NCBI RefSeq assembly: GCF_000151315.2
Contig: NW_011887296.1
Coordinates: 1,352,561-1,416,560, forward strand
DNA: 64,000 nt
Direction of reading: 5' to 3'
Origin: Capsaspora owczarzaki ATCC 30864
Taxonomy: Eukaryota; Opisthokonta; Filasterea
Shown here: positions 20,631-30,527 of the stretch, piece after piece
Layout of the letters: every line of letters starts with the position of its first letter
How positions within the stretch are numbered: position 1 is the stretch's first letter
Program-made: the position numbers and the translations under genes
Notes under the pieces: model-generated
Told to the model about the DNA's origin: nothing
Databases searched by the model: none
The model's input: the letters and a program-made list of their open reading frames with translations, nothing else

Positions 20631-23600
20631 TCACAGCAGAGCCCCGATCTCGCGGATCGCTGTTCCATCCTCAAAGTTTCTCAGAGCTTTGACGAGCTGC
20701 GTAAAGCTTGGTCGTAGCTCTGGGATGGAGTTCCAGCAACTAAACATCAAGCTAAACAGGTCAGTTGAGCAGTGCTCCGGCATGGGTAGTCGACCACCAG
20801 CCTCCAGATGAGCCAGTGCCTCAGCGCCATTCATCTTGCCGTACGGCATTGCGCCGTAACTAGAGCATTCCCCTACCAGCATGCGCCAATAAAAAGTCAA
20901 ATCTCGACGCAAGAGCAAGTATCAGCGGAAAATGACGCGACTTACAGGCTGTGACACCAAACGACCAAACATCGGACATGGACGAGAACTTGCGGAAGGT
21001 CATTGTTTCCGGTGCCATCCACTACAATCACCAACACAATTAGAATCACATACGACCAGCAGTGGAGCCATCTGACTCAACCCACCTTCACGGGAAGTTT
21101 GCCTCGCGTTTGCATGCGATAGTAATCTTGCTCATCCGACAATTCGCGGGAAAGCCCGAAATCGGCAATCTTGACCACCATTCCTGGCCCCACGAGACAA
21201 TTGCGCGCGGCAAGATCTCGGTGCACAAAGTTAAGCGTGCCCAGATACTCCATGCCGAGAGCAATCTGACGAATGGCATGCACCTGCTCGTTGTGCGTCC
21301 ACCAAAGCGAATACAGCTTGGACTTTTGCAGCAGGGTGCGCAAGTCGCCGTACTGCACAAACTCTAGCAGAACGAGATGGGGCTCTGACTCGACCAGAGC
21401 CGCAAGCAGACGCACGACATTCGGATGTACAAACGGAGCCATCAATTTCGCCTCAGCCTCAAAGTCTTGGCGAGATTTCTCGTCAGCGTCGGCCTTGGAA
21501 GACTTGACTGCAACCATCACGGTTGGAGACGCTGTAGGTCCGAGCAAGGTTTGAGCTCTTGTGGGCAACACGTTGAAAGGCACTTGACCCAGTGACACAT
21601 CGCCAAATTCACCACTGGCAAGGTGCTTCCCAATGGTCAAGCCTTCGCGAACGCGACGAGAATTGCTGCCGGCAACATACGCGCTCGCATCATCGTCAAC
21701 CACCTCCTCTGGCGGGGCGGTCGGGACAGCTTGATACGACTGTGGTTGACCGACCGCCGCATGGGGAATGTCCGCTTTGTCGTGTGCTCCAGCCGAATGG
21801 TTTTGAAGGGAAGTTGTCACTTCATCAGCCTCCTGGTAGATGGGATCGGCAGAATCCTGCGATTCTGGCTGCTGCTTCTGGTCGGAGGTTGAACCGTCAT
21901 CCTCGTTGTGAGATGCGATCGAATCGGGAATTTGGGAGATTGTCACTTCTTCAGCCTCCTGATACATGGGATCGGCAGCGTTCTGCGATTCTGGCTGCTT
22001 TTGGCTGAGCTTGGCGGAGGTTGAGCCGTCATCCTCGATGCGAGATTCAATCGAATGGGCCAGAGGAGACATTGTCATTTCAATAGTCGTCTGATCGATG
22101 ACGGGACTGGCAGAGTCCTTCGGTCGCATGACAGAGCGTTGCGAGCGCCGGCGCCGCAACACGATGAAGACCACCACAATGAGCGCAATGACTGTCACGG
22201 ACGCAACGACAGCAGCGATGACAGCCGCCGACGAGGATGAGTCTTGGGATCCAGCGCCGAACTGTGCAATGGAAGATGCAACGGATGCAGCAGATGCTGA
22301 TGCGGTTGAAGCAACAGAAGCGGAGAGGGCAGAAGCAGCAGAAACAGCAGAGGCTACAGATGCGGACGCCCGAGAGGCTGAAGATGCAGCAGCAACGACG
22401 GAAGCCAACGATGCCGAGAGCGCCGAGGTCGTGGAAACATCAGCTGCAATGGATGCTGATGACGCGCTTGCAGCAGATGCAATAGACGCTGACGATGCAG
22501 CTTGTGTAGACGCGACTGAAGCGGCGGAGGCTTTGGATGCTTGTGTCGCTGCTGACGCTACTGAAGCGACGGAGGCTTTGGACGCTTGTGTCGCAGCTGA
22601 CGCAGCTGACGCAACAGATGCAACAGAGGCAGATTGCGTCGACGCAACAGAGGCGGCGGAGGCTTTGGACGCTTGTGTTGCAGCTGACGCGGCAGATGCG
22701 ATCGAGGCTGACGATGCAGCTTGTGTAGACGCAACCGAAGCGGCGGAGGCTTTGGATGCTTGTGTCGCTGCTGACGCAGCTGATGCAATCGAGGCAGACG
22801 ATGCAGTAGCGACGGACGCAAACGATGCCGAGATCGCCGAGGTCGCGGAAACATCAGATGCGATAGATGCTGATGACGCGCTTGCAGCAGATGCAATAGA
22901 CGCTGACGATGCAGCTTGTGTAGACGCGACTGAAGCGGCGGAGGCTTTGGATGCTTGTGTCGCTGCTGACGCTACTGAAGCGGCGGAGGCTTTGGACGCT
23001 TGTGTTGCAGCTGACGCAGCTGACGCAACAGATGCAACAGAGGCAGATTGCGTCGACGCAACAGAGGCGGCGGAGGCTTTGGATGCTTGTGTCGCTGCTG
23101 ACGCAGCTGATGCAATCGAGGCAGACGATGCAGTAGCGACGGACGCAAACGATGCCGAGATCGCCGAAGTCGCAGAAACATCAGACGCAATGGATGCTGA
23201 TGACGCGCTTGCAACGGATTGCATGGACGCGTCAGAAACGACAGAGGCGATAGATGCGTTGGTCGCAGCTGATGCAAAGCAGAAGCTGCCCATCATAAGA
23301 TAACCTTCATAGCACTGAGTGCAGGGATTAGATGAAGTGCACGTCAGACAATCGGTCCCGCAACACGCACTGGACCCAGCGGCGTAGCAAGTGGCACAGG
23401 CTGTATCGCACTCTGCAGCTCAAATGTCAGTGAAACGATCACGTGAGATTATACAGCAGTCAGCTCGAACGCTTACTGTAAGGCGTGAATACCCAGCCGT
23501 ATGTGCTAGGCGGAGCAACAGTGTTTCCACCAAATGTAAAATTGTTGGGGCTCAGATATTGCAAAAAATTAGACGAACCCAACGACAAATACATGAGATT

Positions 23601-24868
23601 TGGCAAGCCTTTGAACAGACCAGGCGGCAAAGTGGTGGCAGGATTGGCATTCAAAGCCCTGCAAGTAGGACAAAGTAAGAAGCAAATCGAATGCGTGCAA
23701 CAGCGTTCGTACTTACAAGCGAGACAACGCAGTCAGGCCTGCAAATGCGCTTGCAGAAAAAGTGGTGATCTGGTTGTTGTTCAGATACCTTCAGATAGTG
23801 TTACAAAATGTGAGTCGTTCGCGTGGGATTCTTTGTGTCCTTGATAGCTTACAAGAATCGCAGCGCAGCCAGGCCTGAGAATGCATTTGCAGAAATTGTG
23901 GTGATCTGGTTGTTGTACAGATTTCTATCGACCGTGTCAGAAAAAGTGAGCAGATTACATGCAATTCTTCGTGTCTCTGCTTACTTACAAATGTGTTAGC
24001 GCTGTAAGGCCTGTGAATGCAGAGGACGGAATAGCGCTCAACCAGTTGCTGCCCAGACTCCTACAGGTGGTGTCGCAAAGGAGTTAGCCATTTGTGTTTG
24101 CTTTTTCACGTTATGCGAGCTTACAGGTCAGTCAGCGCAGTCAAGCCCGTGAATGCGCTTGAGGAAATGCTGGTTATCTGATTGTTCTGCAAAGACCTAC
24201 AGACAGTGTCACACAAAGTGAGCCGTTCCGTGCGAGATTCGACATGCCGTTTCCTGCTTACAATTGTGTCAGATTAGTAAGGCCTGTGAATGCAGAGGCT
24301 GAGATACTGGGGATCTGGTTGTTGTACAGATACCTATAGATCGCGTCGCAACCGAGTAAGCCATGGTTGCGTGGTTCTTCATATTTTTGCTTGCTTACAA
24401 GACTTGAAGCGAAATCGCGCCTGTAAATGCGTTTGCAGAAATGCTGGTGATCTGGTTGTTGGACAGGTCCCTACAGGTGGCGTCGCCAATGAGTGAGCCG
24501 AGGAATGAGTGAGGAACAGTCTCTACACGCTTACAATCGTATCAGCGCGTTCAAGCCTGTGAATGCGCTTGAGAAAATGCTGGTTATCTGGTTGTCATAC
24601 AGAAACCTATCGGTCGTGCACCAATCAGGAGGGACAGAGCTTCGATTCACAATCCACTCAATCTCAACGCTTACAGGCTCACTGTGGTGACTGGGATATC
24701 GGTTGGAATGGATGTGAGAGCTTTGCTCTGACAACTGACCAGAGTTTCCGAGCAACTGCACACGCCGCCAGTGCCACATGCAACGGCTGCTTGTGCCAAC
24801 TGGGCGTGATTGAGAATCACGCAGAACAACAGTAGAAGCAGACCAAAGGTCGCCCTTTTGGTGGCCAT
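20631..24868 (-). CDS. Leucine-rich-repeat receptor tyrosine kinase
   Basis: Twelve exons on the complement: 24868-24675, 24606-24535, 24470-24399, 24333-24262, 24196-24125, 24060-23989, 23924-23853, 23788-23717, 23658-23477, 23412-21086, 21021-20946, 20872-20631; 1174 residues, every junction in phase. Order: signal peptide (1-27), Cys-rich LRR cap (CGTGGVCSCSETLVSC), seven 24-residue LRRs (65-233, NQITSI-type), a last partial LRR, a Cys-rich module (CDTACATCYAAGSSACC), an Ala/Ser-repeat stalk (about 340-680), a TM segment (VIALIVVVFIVL then RRRR), a juxtamembrane region with two DPxYQEAxEVT copies, and a tyrosine kinase (about 885-1160). Kinase motifs are intact: GEFGDV, VAVKSSK, HRDLAARNCLV, DFGLSRE, tandem YY in the activation loop, PVKWMAPE, and WECSSYGAMPY. 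The HRDLAARN and PVKW motifs mark it as Tyr-specific. Unicellular holozoans carry many lineage-specific RTKs of this sort. Confidence 0.93.
22252..23275 (-). repeat. Ala/Ser imperfect repeat array in the RTK stalk
   Basis: About 340 codons of near-repeats built from ASxAS units, within the largest exon of the LRR-RTK. Longer blocks of roughly 200-400 bases recur (for example around 22430-22860 and 22860-23190), showing block duplication. The regular three-base rhythm leaves the opposite strand open as well, which is why a long antisense frame (22098-23303) exists. In the protein this region probably forms an extended spacer between the Cys-rich module and the membrane. Confidence 0.85.
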
Positions 24869-24939
24869 CTATGATTATGCGAAACAGAGGCATTGTACAA
24901 AGTGAACTTGTGACTGTTCAACAACATTCAAGCCCATGT

Positions 24940-25051
<112 letters not shown>

Positions 25052-25104
25052 GCTAAGCGTGTTGCCTCTCTGCCCAATCCCAGCGCGCGCGCTTTCTTGC
25101 TCGT

Positions 25105-25176
25105 TTCCACTGTGTTCTTTGACAACAATGTGCATTCAGCTTCCACTGTGTTCTTTGACAACAATGTGCATTCAGC
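25105..25176. repeat. Exact 36-base tandem duplication
   Basis: Two identical 36-base copies, 25105-25140 and 25141-25176, each beginning TTCCACTGTG and ending TGCATTCAGC. Intergenic, in the shared promoter region. Confidence 0.9.
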
Positions 25177-25994
25177 AGAGCGTGAGCGCGCGGGGGAGGG
25201 GAGGGGAGGCGGGAGAGGCGATCAGCTGGGTGGCGCTTGTTTATTTGCGGTTTAGCCCGAGTGAGCTCAGGTCAGTCGGCGGCAGGGCCCTGCTGCTCCG
25301 GCACTTCCTCTGCTTGGATCGGAGCGACTGTGCTGCACAAAAGAGCGACAGAGAAACGACGCGCAGACAAGCGAGCAAAGAGCATGAGGAGGTCCCGACG
25401 GCTTAAGCGCTGAGACCCCATCCTGGCCTTGTCGCCTATTGGACGACCGCATTATCATTGGCGACGTGCGCAGAGCGGCTGCCGATCACGGCCAAACCAA
25501 GCGAGGGGGTCGAACGAGGGGCAGTGGAGCGCTCCTCGGCTTTTGGCTTACTTGTGTCCGCCTCAAAGATCAAGCGAACAAAAGGGTGGACTGGCGACCT
25601 GTTTCGCTTCCTTCACCAACATGAAAAGCTGGGCAAGAAGGGGGAGTGTGTTGCAAGAAGGGACGTTTGATTTCAGACTACGTGAAACAAAAGGGGGGGG
25701 GACCGGAAGGGGGAGTTGGTTGACAGGACGATGGGCAATCGGCTGTTTGATCTCAGCAGAGACGTGTGCATCACATCCGACTTTCAGCATGCTCTTGATC
25801 AAGATTTATCCTAATATACTGTACCATGCAGTAGCTATTATCGCTTCTGCCATTCATGAACAGGCAGACAAGCAGCAGCACTCTCAGTCTTTTTGCGCCA
25901 TCCAACGTTGCGAGACCTCAACCCCACTCACCCCACTCACCCTTGGTCGGTATCAAGCAAAACTTCGCGTCAATTCACCCCTTTTTGAACCAAC

Positions 25995-27505
25995 ATGGCC
26001 AAAGTGCTCTGCTACAACAAGGGCTGCGGGAAGGACTTTGATCCGTCGTCTTCATCCGACGAAGCCACCTGCTTGTTCCACGACGGAACACCCGTCTTCC
26101 ACGAAGGGCTCAAGTACTGGTCGTGCTGCCCGAACAAGCGCCACTCGGACTTTGGCGAGTTTCTCAACGCTCCAGGATGCACCCGCGGCAAGCACACGAA
26201 CGTCAAGCCGGCAGCGCCTGCAGGACAGCCCGCCGCCGCCGCCGCACAGACCACTCCGAAGGCGCAGATCGTTGTGCCCACGCCGACACCCCCGCCAGTG
26301 AGTGCTCCAGAGCCATGGGTCAAGAGCACGCAGCCGCTCGAGCGCTTGAAGCTCGTGGTGACGGACGCCGTTCGCGCTGCAGGCGCACCTGCTGCTGCTG
26401 CTGCGCCCAGTGCCAATGTCGCCGCCGCTGGTGCAAACGGCGAGAGCGCAGCAGTGCAAGGATCTGCCGAGTCGAAGGTGGCGGTTGGCACGATCTGCGT
26501 CAACAACGCGTGTGGCAAATCGTACACGGGTGTCGAGTCGCTCACCGAGCCCTGTCTTCACCATACTGGCTCGCCCGTCTTCCATGAAGGGTGAGTATGG
26601 TCATTTTGTGTGTTTGCTATGAAATGCCAAGTGAAATGCTTCGCATGGGGACCCGGGCAGCTCACTTTTCTTGAGATTTGTCATTCCTCAGCTCCAAGTT
26701 TTGGTCGTGCTGCAAGAAGCGCACACAGGACTTTGACGAATTCCTTGCTCAAAAGGGCTGCACTACAGCCACTCATTGCTGGGTGAAGGTGAGAATGTCG
26801 TGTCAGCAACGTTTGCAGAAGTCAGAACAGGACTTTGAAAAAAAAAAAAACTCACCTTCTCTCCATTCGGTTGGTGGTTAATGGCTCAGTCAAAGGTTGC
26901 CCAGCAGGTTAAATGCAGGTATGCTTGATCTGAGGAAATCGGTGGGAGATTTGGCGAGCAGGCCTGGTTTGGATTGGAAACTCAACCACCTTATCATCCA
27001 TGCTCCGTAGATACGACTGGTTTGCGATGGGTGGATCTATCAGTCTCAACGTGTACGCCAAGAAGGTCGATTGCGACGTTTCATACGCTGAGGCGAACGC
27101 GACAACGGTAGGTTTCTGCCCTTGCTCGGCATTCGCAAAAGTCTGTCCTTGTCACTCACTGTTCGTTCTTTGCGAATCCAGCTCAAAGTTCACATCATCT
27201 TTGACTCGGTCAACGAATTTGACTTGGAAATTGATCTGGCAGGAGTAAGTTACATGTGTCGTGCTGCATTTCTTGAATCACAATTTCTTGTTTCTTGTTC
27301 GTTTTTCTGTTCTTGATGCTTTTCTGTCGATTCACTCTGTGTGTGCGCTTTTTTTTCCTTCTGCCGGTGCTTGCTTTGCTATTTGCACGATTGATAGAAA
27401 ATCAACCCAGCCGGAAGCGAGATGCAAGTTCTCGGCTCGAAGGTGGAAATTCGACTCCAAAAGGCCGATGGCAACGCTTGGCAATCACTCGAACGAAAGC
27501 AATAA
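25995..27505 (+). CDS. CHORDC1: CHORD and CS domain protein
   Basis: Six exons: 25995-26590, 26692-26788, 26890-26918, 27011-27107, 27182-27244, 27398-27505; 329 residues, all in phase. The third exon could instead begin at 26896 (two codons fewer), since both acceptors fit. CHORD1 (about 5-65) starts CYNKGCGKDFDP and includes CLFHDGTPVFHEG and WSCCPNKRHSDFGEFL. CHORD2 (about 157-225) repeats the pattern: CGKSYTG, CLHHTGSPVFHEG, FWSCCKKRTQDFDEFL. Both keep the Cys/His zinc ligands. The CS domain follows (about 238-325; RYDWFAMGGSISLNVYAKK). An Ala/Pro linker separates the CHORDs. Animal CHORDC1/morgana and plant RAR1 are Hsp90 partners, so a co-chaperone role in the cytoplasm is likely. Confidence 0.95.
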
Positions 27506-27835
27506 CGCGATATACTAAGGGATTGGCCCACGCTTTACGGTTGTTGTTGTTGTGGAGCGTGCGCTCGACGCTTGGTCATACTCTGTGCGATCTTCGGGCA
27601 TTGTACCAATAACAGTACTTTTACAATATAGCATCCTTCACCTTGGCCATATAGTGGCTTTGTTCTGGACTTGTTTGTTGTTGTATTTTGGAATCCCGTG
27701 TCGTCCGAACCGGCGCGTTGAGACTGAGCTTCCGGGCAGCGATTCAAACTTGCTGTCCAAGTCAAGCCCCTTCCCTTTCAATCCCGGAGTTCCATGTACT
27801 CGCAACGAAACTCTCTTTTCTAAGGTCATCTTGGA

Positions 27836-28353
27836 ATGCTCTCGTCCGCTCAGACAGGGTCATCTCAGTCCTCAAAGTTCCGATTCATGTCTTCCGGTAG
27901 TGGATTGTATATTCCAGCCGACACGCTTGCCGGTCTCGAGAAGCTAGCGGCCGTTGCTGATGCGTTGACTGCCAATGTCATTCAGCTGAACGAAGAGATG
28001 GAACGGTAAGCGCAGCAGAAGCCAAACCAAAGCAAGGCACTCAAGAAAAAAATGGCGGGAAAATGTGGCTTTTGCTACAACAACTGCGATCCACTGTGCA
28101 GCAAGTTGGCTGCCGTGCTTGCATGCTGATGCGTTGTTGGCTGATATGATTTTTGTAGAATTCTTGATGGCAAGGCGGACGCGGACACGCTTGTGACGAT
28201 TCTTGTGAGTTTTTGCGTTCGGATCGATTTTTGGCGGGAAACCTCAACTCCCAACGATACTCATGCGAAACTGCACCAAACCTCGCTATGAATCACAAAA
28301 CCTGCCAGAACCAACACGCTGCTTTGTACAAGCCACCGGAGCAGGCGCAATGA
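27836..28353 (+). CDS. Small coiled-coil protein, unidentified
   Basis: Three in-phase exons, 27836-28005, 28159-28204 and 28309-28353, give 86 residues. A second Met at codon 18 (MSSGSGLYIPADTL) could be the true start. From there a helix with heptad-like spacing runs through LAGLEKLAAVADALTANVIQ to the exon junction at EEMER, ending in ALYKPPEQAQ. The size and pattern recall small coiled-coil subunits of larger complexes, such as DASH Dad2 or BLOC-type proteins, but no family motif settles it. Splice signals (GTAAGC/TAG, GTGAGT/CAG) are good, which is the main support for a real gene. Confidence 0.6.
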
Positions 28354-28893
28354 GGCTGCTGGCTCGCAGAACTTCGTTCGGACGTTGAGCCCAAGCTATT
28401 CCATACCATCGCAAGACACAGTGTTGCGGTACTATTTATTCATATTGGTTACATCAAGGACACGCCAACTGATGGAAAAACGCACCGATTGCGCAAGCTG
28501 CTGGTGCCAAAAAAAAAAGGCACCGACCTGCTTCCAGCGTGCGCTTTACCCACACGCAGACCTCCGTACTCCGGCTCTCAAACCTGTTGCTGTGGTGAAT
28601 GCGCGCAAACTTTGCATTGCTCTTGTGTTGGTGCACGGTCCCGAAATTGCACAAAGAAACGCGAATCCTCCATCTTTTTGCAAAGTGCCACGAGTGAAAC
28701 GATCTGTGTGCATGACGGTAGAACCCTGACAGTCGCATGCCTTCGATGTCCTTGAAGATGGCATCTTGCTCCTCGCCATACGGTGATGAGCCACTACAGC
28801 GGACGCTTTGACCCTGGCTTCAGCCATTTCTTGTATTCTTGTTTTTGTCTTGTCCTTGTACCCCCTTCGCCTGCCGCCATCAGTGCGTCTTGT
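28354..28893. other. Intergenic between convergent small genes, nothing seen
   Basis: Probably contains the 3' UTRs of the coiled-coil gene (+) and the two-TM gene (-). The open frames here lack acceptable splice context or recognisable content. Confidence 0.45.
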
Positions 28894-29325
28894 TTAGAAG
28901 ATGCGTCGATTCCAGTCGTATGCACGTCGGTTGATTTCGCTGCAGTTCGGCGAGATGTGGAAGGTAATGTACGGCACGACCATTGCGCCGACAACAGCGC
29001 CCAGCACCATCGTGCGCCTCCGCTGCGCCGGCGTGTTCGAGAATCCTGCAGATATCAACATCAACAACCAAGATCAAAGAATTTTCAGAGTCAACAATGG
29101 GCGAGGTCGCCTCGACTGACCATGCATGAGCCTGGTGAGCAGGGGACCGGACATGCCGCCTCCGATGGCCCCGAGCGCAGCACTGATGCGCATGATGGTC
29201 GCGCATGGCGTGGCGCGTGCACGCATCACGGCGTCGTCCTCATCGAAGGAAGCATCGAAGGAGGAGGCGCCGCTGCTTGTGGTGGTGGTGGTGGTGGTGG
29301 TTGGAGGATGGTCTGCTGCTGGCAT
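28894..29325 (-). CDS. Small two-TM membrane protein, unidentified
   Basis: Two exons on the complement, 29325-29121 and 29045-28894, joined in phase 1 (GTCAGT...CTGCAG); 118 residues. A Thr/Ser/acidic N-terminus is followed by a glycine-rich hydrophobic segment (ISAALGAIGGGMSGPLL), a short basic loop (PAQRRRT), and a second hydrophobic segment (MVLGAVVGAMVVPYITF). The tail is polar and basic, ending YDWNRRIF. The hairpin of glycine-rich helices with a basic loop is reminiscent of small mitochondrial inner-membrane proteins, but that is a guess. Weak points: no known family and a non-standard donor. Confidence 0.6.
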
Positions 29326-30527
29326 CGTGTTTGGCGCGTAGAGGTTGAGAACAAGAAAAAAAAAAAAACAAGGAGTGACAACAGTATTGAATACAAAGTG
29401 TACTGTATGATGGTTATTACGGAAATCTACTGGAGTGGAAGCATTGGATGAAAAAGTGAGCCAAGCCAGCCAGTCAGTCGCTCAACATCGAATTCACTGT
29501 CCAACTGCCGAATCTGTTTGACCTGAGCTCTTGCAAGTGTTGCACCATTCTCGTTTGTCTTTGTCTGAGTTTGTCTTTGTCTGAGTTTGTGCCAATGCAA
29601 GTCCAGTCTCATATTCTTTTTGTCTTTCTTCTTCTTCTTCTTCTTTGGTTGGGATGCATCCCCATCGGCACTCGTCCGCGTCCCCGTCCGCGTCGTCGTT
29701 GCGATCGTCCTCGCTAGCGTTGTCCTTCTCGTCCTTCAAGTCCTCGTCGTCGTCGTTGGTCGTGGCTTGCGTTGTGGTTGCATTGCTTCTTTGTCTCCAT
29801 GGTTCGTTCCTTCGTTCCTTCCAGTCGTTCTCTCGATTCTCTCTCTCTCTCTCTCTCTCCCACTTCACATCTCTCTCTCTATCTTTCTCCTTCTCGTCGT
29901 TGGTGTCAATCGCGTTGCCATCCCTTTAAATCTTCTCCATCATCTCCGTCTCCTTGGAACGTCTTCCACCACGTAACTACAGTTCACACACACACACCCG
30001 CCCCTCTTTTGGCCAGCCTTGCCTCCTATTGTCTGCCTCTCCCATCCACATCCTTGCCTCTCCCCTCCATCTCCATCTCTCCATCTCTATCTCATCATCA
30101 TTCAACGCCTTGCTTGGCTTTGTTTTGCTGCTCAGTTCAAACACAAATCGTGATGACCAACAAAACAGTCGGTGTTTTAGATCACTTTTTTTGACATTGG
30201 ATTGTTGTTTGGGAACTTTTTTTTTCCGCTTTTGGAACTTTTGCCGGCTTTTTTGTTCGATTTTACATTGGATTTTACATTGGATTTCTAACTCTGCTTG
30301 TTTTGATTGATCTGGGTTTTTTTTTGTTATTGCGATTTTGCTATTGTTGTGGTTCTTCGCTTGTATGGCACTCGTTCTTTTTGTTATTCGTTGGGAGCAG
30401 GCGAGCACGCATCCGCCGCATTTACAAGCACAGGTAAAACGAACGTCTGGTTGGTTGTTGTTGTTGTTGTCTGCGCTCCAAATCCAACTCGAGCGTGTCA
30501 CCGTTGTCACTCACAAAACACCTCGAT
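29326..30527. other. Intergenic/promoter region, pyrimidine-rich, no gene seen
   Basis: Contains CT-rich stretches (29620-29900, 30000-30110) and T-rich sequence upstream of the non-kinase receptor. A short exon carrying that receptor's signal peptide may lie at its 3' end. A GTAAAA donor at 30434 and a CAG acceptor ending at 30544 form a plausible first intron, but no ATG sits in the matching frame upstream. Confidence 0.45.

Noticed and set aside
22098-23303. 401-residue open frame antisense to the RTK stalk, Ala/Asp/Glu-rich
   Set aside because: It mirrors the Ala/Ser repeat on the other strand; the sense frame is joined in phase to signal peptide, LRR and kinase exons.
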